In this document: in pieces, positions 32,412-38,100 of the stretch | Layout: every line of letters begins with the position of its first letter | How positions within the stretch are numbered: the stretch's first letter is position 1 | The notes under the pieces: generated by a model | Told to the model about the DNA's origin: nothing | Database searches by the model: none | The model's input: only the letters and a program-made list of their open reading frames with translations | Translations under genes and position numbers: made by a program | From: Lachnospiraceae bacterium | Lineage (GTDB): Bacteria; Bacillota; Clostridia; Lachnospirales; Lachnospiraceae | Direction: 5' to 3' | Assembly (NCBI GenBank): GCA_022510705.1 | Contig: JAFLSX010000020.1 | Location: 1 to 38,100, forward strand | DNA length: 38,100 nt

Positions 32412-35225
32412 ATGATATTTTCCTTAGTAACAATTGACAAAAAAGTTGCCGGTAAAGCAGCATGGGCGATTTATATGATTGGCCATATCTTAATAGGATC
32501 AATGGCATATTTAAACCAATGGCCCATATGGGTAACCACGATACTGGCCATAGATACGGTCGTATTGACCGTTTTAACCTTTTATCCCAAATGTCCTACA
32601 AAATATCAATCTATTTTCATGATGCTGTTCTCCTTTACTAATATTCTTATATTCAGTATTGTAGAAAAGAATGTTTTTCCTGCTATGCTGGCATTTCTGG
32701 CAATGGCGATCATTTTGGCAGTTTACCTAAATGAGATGTTACTGTTTATCTATTCCCTGCTCTCAATAGGAGCGGTAATTTTTCATACTTTCATCCTCAA
32801 GAGCGTTGACCTGAGCACTTCAGCCAATATTACTTCATTCACTTTTCGGTTCATTTTCTTGTTCATAGCCCTGTTTTTCCTTTTGGTCTTCATAAGAAAA
32901 ATGAACAAAAGCAGAGAAATGATGCTTGAAAGTCTGGAAGCGGCAAAAACGGCGGAACAATACAAATCAGACTTTCTGGCAAATATGAGCCATGAGATAC
33001 GTACGCCTATGAATGCAATCATAGGCATGTGCGAGTTGATCCTCCGTGAAGACGCACTCAGTGAAAGTGTCCGTGAAAACTGCTTCAACATTCAGTCTTC
33101 AGGCAGGAATCTGCTTGCCATTATCAATGATATTCTTGACTTTTCAAAGATTGATTCCGGAAAAATGGAACTTGTATACGAGGAATTTAGCATAGCCTCC
33201 ACCTTGAATGACGTTTTAAATACGGCAGAGGTAAGAAAAGGTTCAAAAGATATAAAGATTTTGGTAGATATCGATCCAAACATCCCCAGAGGACTAGTTG
33301 GGGATGAAGTACGTATCCGGCAGATCATCCTCAACCTTATGACCAATGCGATCAAGTTTACAAAAGAAGGAAGCGTCACTCTCACTGTGTCATACTCCGC
33401 ACAGGATTACGGCGTGAATCTTCTTGTTTCTGTAACCGATACGGGTATCGGAATCACGGAAGAAAATATAGAAACTCTCTTTACCAGTTTCCGCCAGGTA
33501 GATACCAAGAAGAACCGGTCCGTAGAAGGAACAGGCCTCGGTCTTGCTATTTCAAAAAATCTGATCAAAAAGATGGGAGGACATATCGACGTAAAGAGCA
33601 AATACGGTGTCGGAAGCGAGTTCCATTTCGTGATTCCCCTTCATGTTACCAGACGCGACCCGTTTGTGGCGGTGAAGGAGCCTGACAAAATTCATGCTGT
33701 GGCCTGTTTCGAGGAAAATAGGTTCGCTGTTGAAAAGGCACGTCTTTTCAACAGAATGGGACGCAAACTGGATGTGGATTTTAGGTACATAGAAAGTATG
33801 GAAAAACTGAAAGCGGATCATACAGCCCAGCATTACACCCATATTTTTGTCGGCAGTGACGAGTATCTAAAAGACTGCGATTTCCTGGAAAATACTTTAA
33901 AAGACACACAAGTTTTTGTTGTGCAGGACAGAATCGATGATATATCGCTGGCTAAGGGTATTCAACGCATTTACAGTCCGCTCTATGTACTTCCTGTTGT
34001 CTCTGCACTCAATCAGGAAAGCAGCGTATTCAACCTCAATGAGCAGAGTAATTCCACGACACATTTTATTGCACCGAAAGCAAAGATACTGATCGTAGAT
34101 GACAACGTTATCAATCTGAAAGTGGCAATGGGGCTGATGCAGCCCTATCATATGCAGATTTTGACTGCCGTGAGCGGTCCCGAGGCCATAAGAATTCTTG
34201 AATCAGCGGATTTTGACCTTGTATTCATGGATCATATGATGGCGGGAATGGACGGAGTGGAAGCAACATCCATCATCCGAAGCAAGGACGATGAATACTA
34301 CAAGAAGCTGCCCATTATTGCTTTAACTGCAAATGTAGCAAACGGCGCCAGGGAGATGTTTTTAAGTTCCGGCTTTAATGATTTTCTGGCAAAACCGCTT
34401 GAACTTACAGCGCTTGACCGAATCCTGAGGCACCATCTGCCCAAGAAATACATACAGGCGCCTATTAAAGCAGAGCCCAAAAAGCCGGCTGAACCGGAAC
34501 CGGTTAAACAGGAAGCGGTCAAGCAGGAAGTGGTTATGCAGGAACAGTCCAAACAGGAACCGCCTAAACAAGAACCTCTTCCGGAAGAGGACACTTCTCT
34601 CCTGCTGGATGTTGAAAAGGGAATGTCCTATATCGGTGATGAGGAAAGCTATCGAGAAATCCTTTCCCTGTATGTCGAACTTGCTGCAGAAAAGGTACCT
34701 CTGATTAAGGAAAAGTTTGAGCAAAAAGACTGGAAAGATTATGTCATCGAAGTCCATGCACTGAAAAGTACCTCATTAAATGTGGGAGCAGTAAAACTGT
34801 CTGAGCTTGCAAAGGAACTGGAACTGGCAGGCAAAGCCGGAAAACTGGATGACTCTTGGAAAGAAAAAAATGAAGTGGTTATAAAACTATACGAAAAAGT
34901 TATCGATGCTGCCCAAAAGTATCTGGGAGAAAATGCCTCACCACAAAAAGAGGCGGAATCCACAGAGGAAGCAGGGAAATCCGCAGAACTGACTGAAATT
35001 TCTGTTGATATACTGAGAGAATACCTTAAGCAGGCAAAGGATGCCTGCCGTGGCTTTGACAGTGATATGGCGGCACAAATTGCTGCCGAGGTTTCCGGCT
35101 GCTCCTTTGGCGGCGAACCCTTAAAAGATTATTTTGAGAAGGCTGCACAGTTGGCAGAGGATTTCGAGTATGAAGCTGCAATGCAGGAACTGACAACATT
35201 GGAATCAAAAATCAGTGCAAATTAG
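32412..35225 (+). CDS. Hybrid sensor histidine kinase with receiver and HPt domains
   Basis: A 937-residue membrane kinase. Six membrane helices (residues about 15-165) with only short loops replace an extracellular sensor. Then come HisKA with SHEIRTPMN (His194), the HATPase domain (NLMTNAIKFT, DTGIGI, GTGLGLAI), a region of about 130 residues that resembles a receiver without its phospho-aspartate (about 425-550), a true receiver (ILIVDDN, phospho-Asp607 in FMDHMMAGMDG), a Pro/Gln/Glu/Lys-rich repeat linker, and an HPt domain (VHALKSTSLN, His782). A final helical region of about 75 residues resembles HPt in shape but has no such histidine. The ATG at 32412 is chosen for the AGAGGAG site; an upstream TTG lacks one. 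It is followed after 13 bases by DegV and then by a stand-alone receiver, a full phosphorelay set. Confidence 0.9.
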   Translation: MIFSLVTIDKKVAGKAAWAIYMIGHILIGSMAYLNQWPIWVTTILAIDTVVLTVLTFYPKCPTKYQSIFMMLFSFTNILIFSIVEKNVFPAMLAFLAMAIILAVYLNEMLLFIYSLLSIGAVIFHTFILKSVDLSTSANITSFTFRFIFLFIALFFLLVFIRKMNKSREMMLESLEAAKTAEQYKSDFLANMSHEIRTPMNAIIGMCELILREDALSESVRENCFNIQSSGRNLLAIINDILDFSKIDSGKMELVYEEFSIASTLNDVLNTAEVRKGSKDIKILVDIDPNIPRGLVGDEVRIRQIILNLMTNAIKFTKEGSVTLTVSYSAQDYGVNLLVSVTDTGIGITEENIETLFTSFRQVDTKKNRSVEGTGLGLAISKNLIKKMGGHIDVKSKYGVGSEFHFVIPLHVTRRDPFVAVKEPDKIHAVACFEENRFAVEKARLFNRMGRKLDVDFRYIESMEKLKADHTAQHYTHIFVGSDEYLKDCDFLENTLKDTQVFVVQDRIDDISLAKGIQRIYSPLYVLPVVSALNQESSVFNLNEQSNSTTHFIAPKAKILIVDDNVINLKVAMGLMQPYHMQILTAVSGPEAIRILESADFDLVFMDHMMAGMDGVEATSIIRSKDDEYYKKLPIIALTANVANGAREMFLSSGFNDFLAKPLELTALDRILRHHLPKKYIQAPIKAEPKKPAEPEPVKQEAVKQEVVMQEQSKQEPPKQEPLPEEDTSLLLDVEKGMSYIGDEESYREILSLYVELAAEKVPLIKEKFEQKDWKDYVIEVHALKSTSLNVGAVKLSELAKELELAGKAGKLDDSWKEKNEVVIKLYEKVIDAAQKYLGENASPQKEAESTEEAGKSAELTEISVDILREYLKQAKDACRGFDSDMAAQIAAEVSGCSFGGEPLKDYFEKAAQLAEDFEYEAAMQELTTLESKISAN

Positions 35226-35238
35226 GAGGTATTTTCTA

Positions 35239-36108
35239 ATGAAAAAAATAGGAATTTCCACGGACTGTTTAAGCGATCTGCCTGACAGTTATCTACTGGC
35301 ACACAATATTGATATCATGCGTTTTTACATACATACTACCAACAGCAAGTTCACCGGCAAGTTCAAGGACGGCGTTGAAATCACGGCAAGAAACGTTCTG
35401 GAATATCTGGAAGACGGCGGAGAAATGCCTAAAACCAGGATTGCCGTTTCCGAGGAGTATCGGGTTTTTTTCCAAAAAAACCTAAAAGAGTATGATGAGA
35501 TCATTCACATCGCTATCAGCAGTAAAGCCAGTCTGTCCTATCATAACGCAACAGAATCACTGCAATTATTGGGAGAAGACAGCGAACGGGTAACAGTGAT
35601 CGATTCGGGACACTTGTCAATGGGTTTAGGACTCATGGTGCTGAAAGCTGTGGAAATGCGGGATAGCGGAAAAACAGCTGCCGAGATAGTTGAAGCTATA
35701 GAAAACATGAGAAGTATGATATCCAGCTCCTTTTTTGTCCCCACCGCAAACCATCTCTATCATAACGGCAAGATAAGCAAATCTGTAAAAAACGTGTGCA
35801 GCTTTTTTAGATCTAACGCTGTTTTTTTCATGAAAGATAGAAAGATTACTTTAAAATCATTGCAAATAGGCAACTATGAAAAGGCTGTATTACGGTATGT
35901 TCGGAGTGAACTGAGGCATACCGAGAAGATAGACAAAAAAATGCTGATCATAACCCATGCGGGCTGTCCGCAAAAGATTATTTCTCAAATCTTGGCAGTA
36001 ATAGAAAAAAAAGGATATTTCGATGAAGTGATAGTTAATAAGGCCAGTGCTACTTTCACGTGTAACACCGGTCCAGCAATGATAGGACTTTACTATGTAT
36101 ATAAATAG
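35239..36108 (+). CDS. DegV-family (fatty-acid-binding) protein
   Basis: A 289-residue soluble protein of the DegV family, whose members bind fatty acids; FakB members present them to fatty acid kinase FakA. Typical parts are ISTDCLSDLP at the N-terminus, MPKTRIAVSEEYRVFF, IIHIAISSKASLSYHNA, VTVIDSGHLSMGLGLMVLKA and TCNTGPAMIGLYY at the end. Two usually strong motifs are altered: the SGTY after ISS is SLSYH, and the GGRI is HNGKI. It is therefore a divergent branch and may bind another ligand. It starts with AGGAGGT between a hybrid kinase and a receiver gene, suggesting that it reports a lipid signal to the phosphorelay (inference). A start eight codons earlier (35215) is less likely. Confidence 0.9.
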   Translation: MKKIGISTDCLSDLPDSYLLAHNIDIMRFYIHTTNSKFTGKFKDGVEITARNVLEYLEDGGEMPKTRIAVSEEYRVFFQKNLKEYDEIIHIAISSKASLSYHNATESLQLLGEDSERVTVIDSGHLSMGLGLMVLKAVEMRDSGKTAAEIVEAIENMRSMISSSFFVPTANHLYHNGKISKSVKNVCSFFRSNAVFFMKDRKITLKSLQIGNYEKAVLRYVRSELRHTEKIDKKMLIITHAGCPQKIISQILAVIEKKGYFDEVIVNKASATFTCNTGPAMIGLYYVYK

Positions 36109-36126
36109 AAGGAGCAGCTTAGAGCT

Positions 36127-36489
36127 ATGAGAACAATACTGATAGTGGACGACAACAAACTGAATCTTGCAACAGCAAGAACCGTTCTCAGTAAGGAATA
36201 CAAGGTCATCCCTGTTATGAAAGGACAACAGGCGCTTACCTATTTGGAAAACGGAGTATGCGACCTTATTCTGCTGGATATCAAAATGCCTGAGATGGAT
36301 GGATTTGAGGTTCTTAACAGAATACGCGGGATGGAGCAATGCCGCAGCATACCCGTGATATTTCTCACTGCGGATAACGACCCCGAAACCGAGGCCCGCT
36401 GCTTTAGCGAAGGTGCGGTAGATTTTATTACAAAGCCCTTTGTTCCGGAAGTCATGCTGTCCCAAATCAGCAGGGTCTTTGAAAAATAA
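36127..36489 (+). CDS. Stand-alone response regulator receiver domain
   Basis: A 120-residue protein that is only a CheY-like receiver domain. The acidic pair Asp8-Asp9 (ILIVDDN), phospho-acceptor Asp51 (LILLDIKMPEMDG), the switch Thr in IFLTADND and the conserved Lys in FITKPFVP are all present, so it should be phosphorylated. No output domain is attached. It is the third gene of the kinase-DegV-receiver operon, 18 bases after degV, behind an AGAAGGAG site. It could take phosphate from the HPt domain of the kinase or act as a phosphate sink; its partner output is not in the window. Confidence 0.92.
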   Translation: MRTILIVDDNKLNLATARTVLSKEYKVIPVMKGQQALTYLENGVCDLILLDIKMPEMDGFEVLNRIRGMEQCRSIPVIFLTADNDPETEARCFSEGAVDFITKPFVPEVMLSQISRVFEK

Positions 36490-36506
36490 AAACATACAAA
36501 GAAATC

Positions 36507-36537
36507 AAAAGGACTGTTTCTACACAGTCCTTTTGTA
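36507..36537 (+). terminator. Terminator of the kinase-DegV-receiver operon
   Basis: AAAAGGACTG, loop, CAGTCCTTTT, then GTAT. A 10-bp stem with a modest T run, 17 bases after the receiver stop codon. Confidence 0.8.
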
Positions 36538-36696
36538 TCTGCCTAAAGAAAAACTTCTTATTTTCTTTTGCCAATTGCATCGGTATGATTTCCGTTACTT
36601 CTGTGTAATCCCATGGAATCTGAAATCCTCTCTATGCAAAATAAATTATTTCCTTTTATGAGAACCACTGTTATATATAGAGACAAAAATAGGACA

Positions 36697-36717
36697 AAAA
36701 CCGGCTATTCTTTAGCC
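36697..36717 (-). terminator. Weak terminator after the M20 amidohydrolase gene
   Basis: Minus strand: GGCTA, loop AAGAA, TAGCC, then GG and five T residues. The stem is short, so efficiency is doubtful. The rest of 36538-36696 shows no gene or structure that I can support. Confidence 0.5.
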
Positions 36718-36738
36718 CAATTTTTGCCCCATTCACGA

Positions 36739-37917
36739 CTAACCCTTATGTTCCGCCAGCCAGCGCATGGCACTATGCGCCAGGCAGGCTGCCCCGATGG
36801 GCAGGACATCCTCGTTAAACTGCACTTTGGGATTGTGAGCGGGATAGTTGCCACGCTCGTCCGCATAGCCGGCGGACAGATACATAAAGGCGCTGGGAAT
36901 CTGTTCCGCAATCAAAGCGAAGTCCTCAGAGGCGCTGGCAGCAATTCCGGAGTAACCGGTCGCATTTGGAATCGGAAGCTCCGTCATATATCCGACAATC
37001 TCTTTGGTCAATGTACTGTCACACACCAGTGTCGGTACACTGCATGTGAATACCACTTCGGCAGACCCGCCGTAAACGGTAGCGGTAGCCTCCGATACCT
37101 CTTTTAAGCGGCGGACCAGCTTTTCACGAGCCTCTTTTTTATTGGTGCGCATCGTTCCTTTCAGCACGGCAGTATCCGGAATGATATTTGCTGCGGAACC
37201 CGCAGTAAACTGTCCCACCGTCAGAAGAGCGGCATCATTCGGGTCGCTCTCCCGTGCGATCAATTCCTGCAGGGCAAGATAAATATGCGTTCCGATATTA
37301 ATAGGATCGATTGACAGATGAGGATAAGCGCCGTGGCTGCCTTTACCCTGAATGTGGATTTCAAACGTATCGACAGAGAACATCATGGTGCCGGAATCGT
37401 TATACAGATAAGTGCCGATGGGGAGTTTCCCCGGACTGACATGATAAGCTAATGCAACATCCGGTTTGGGATCCTCCAAAATGCCATGCTCTATCATATT
37501 ACGGCTGCCCTCAAAGGTCTCCTCCGCAGGCTGGAACATAAATTTTACCGTACCCTTCAAAGCGGCTTCGTCTTCCTTGAGCAGTTTTGCAGCCACAAGG
37601 AGCATTGCCGCATGGAAATCATGCCCGCAGGTGTGCGCTTGTTCTTTGGTAGGACAAGCAAAAGACAGGCCACTCTCCTCCGGCATGGGCAGCGCATCCA
37701 TATCGGCCCGAAGGAGGATCACCTTACCGCCGCTTCCCAGCGTAGCAGTGACACCTTCCCCGCATTCCTGCGGCTTTAGACCGTATTCTTCCAATTTTTT
37801 CATCACATAAGCTTTGGCTTCCGGCATATGAAGCCCGACCTCCGCATTCTCATGAAAATACCGTCGATTTTCAATCAGCTCTTCACGCAGAGCACAAGCA
37901 CGTTCAAAATAATTCAT
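36739..37917 (-). CDS. M20-family amidohydrolase (N-acyl amino acid / hippurate hydrolase type)
   Basis: A 392-residue dinuclear metallohydrolase of subfamily M20D, which removes acyl groups from amino acids or similar amides. Visible motifs are RRYFHENAEVGLHMPEA (N-terminal), LRADMDALPM (metal Asp), CGHDFHAAMLL (Cys and His metal ligands), MFQPAEET (catalytic Glu pair) and the dimerisation domain (KGSHGAYPHLSIDPIN). The C-terminal part keeps the late metal histidine in YPAHNPKVQFNEDVL. The exact substrate cannot be read from the sequence; hippurate, N-acetylated amino acids, indole acetyl-amino acids or aminobenzoyl-glutamate are options. The ATG has AAAGGAG. It lies 41 bases downstream of an aldo/keto reductase gene and is probably in the same transcript. 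Confidence 0.9.
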   Translation of the reverse strand: MNYFERACALREELIENRRYFHENAEVGLHMPEAKAYVMKKLEEYGLKPQECGEGVTATLGSGGKVILLRADMDALPMPEESGLSFACPTKEQAHTCGHDFHAAMLLVAAKLLKEDEAALKGTVKFMFQPAEETFEGSRNMIEHGILEDPKPDVALAYHVSPGKLPIGTYLYNDSGTMMFSVDTFEIHIQGKGSHGAYPHLSIDPINIGTHIYLALQELIARESDPNDAALLTVGQFTAGSAANIIPDTAVLKGTMRTNKKEAREKLVRRLKEVSEATATVYGGSAEVVFTCSVPTLVCDSTLTKEIVGYMTELPIPNATGYSGIAASASEDFALIAEQIPSAFMYLSAGYADERGNYPAHNPKVQFNEDVLPIGAACLAHSAMRWLAEHKG

Positions 37918-37958
37918 AGTTTCTCCTTTTATAGCTGTCTCATTTCATCCAAAGATAA

Positions 37959-38100
37959 TTAACATCCAAATAATTTTGCTGTTTTCTCCATTTTTTCTGC
38001 AATTGGAACTTCAAACGGACATCTGGATTCACACGCGTGACAACTTATACATTCTGAAGCCTTATGCTCCAGCAGCATATAGTGAGATTTTACAGTCGCG
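37959..38100 (-). CDS. Aldo/keto reductase with 4Fe-4S motif, C-terminal end only
   Basis: The last 46 residues of a protein whose start is beyond the window. The frame reads ASECISCHACESRCPFEVPI and ends EKTAKLFGC-stop. The Cys-x2-Cys-x2-Cys-x3-Cys-Pro arrangement followed by PFEVPI is typical of the iron-sulfur tail found on a clade of clostridial aldo/keto reductases. It is too short for the six-frame threshold but the reading is clear. A function in redox metabolism is inferred by family. Confidence 0.8.
   Translation of the reverse strand, partial: ATVKSHYMLLEHKASECISCHACESRCPFEVPIAEKMEKTAKLFGC

Noticed and set aside
36613..37107. 164-codon plus-strand ORF after the receiver operon
   Set aside because: Two thirds lie opposite the M20 amidohydrolase gene, no ribosome site is present, and the protein looks like a shadow translation.

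Overview
This 38.1 kb window looks like chromosome of a low-GC, spore-forming Gram-positive bacterium, most likely in the Lachnospiraceae / Clostridium cluster XIVa group. The support is the sporulation pair gpr-spoIIP, the smpB-ssrA and rnr arrangement, a PPi-type phosphofructokinase, TTG and GTG starts behind strong AGGAGG sites, lipoproteins without a periplasm, and protein sequences typical of anaerobic Clostridia. The family placement is an inference from protein style; no 16S gene is present. Coding density is high, and I see no phage, IS element, CRISPR array or tRNA.

Left part (1-8958, minus strand): housekeeping. It holds the 5' end of tmRNA, then smpB, rnr and secG (RNA quality control and secretion), trkH-trkA (potassium uptake), eno and gpmI (lower glycolysis). 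Promoters with 17-base spacers can be read ahead of ssrA, secG, trkA and gpmI. Several mRNAs carry local hairpins at or near their ribosome binding sites.

9069-13558 (plus strand): a drug-exporter-type locus. A promoter, a 30-codon leader ORF and a strong intrinsic terminator precede two ABC half-transporters that form an asymmetric heterodimer (BmrC/BmrD-like). A YgjP-type metallopeptidase follows. The layout is that of translation-dependent attenuation.

13537-23149 (minus strand): the most unusual region, a six-gene operon. It encodes two paralogous large lipoproteins, each with an N-terminal repeat (beta-propeller-like) region and a C-terminal family 1 solute-binding region. Between them lie two MalF/MalG-type permeases, an HlyD-type adaptor with a long coiled coil, and a MacB-like extracellular-domain protein without the full FtsX membrane bundle. 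No ATPase is encoded. nagA is divergent from it.

24646-30736: sporulation genes spoIIP and gpr, ribosomal protein S20, a zinc-ribbon membrane protein with a TPM-domain protein, a KTSC-domain small protein, and an ECF sigma factor with an XRE regulator.

30973-38100: PPi-type phosphofructokinase; then, divergently, an operon of a hybrid histidine kinase, a DegV-family lipid-binding protein and a stand-alone receiver; then an M20 amidohydrolase and the C-terminal end of a 4Fe-4S aldo/keto reductase on the minus strand.
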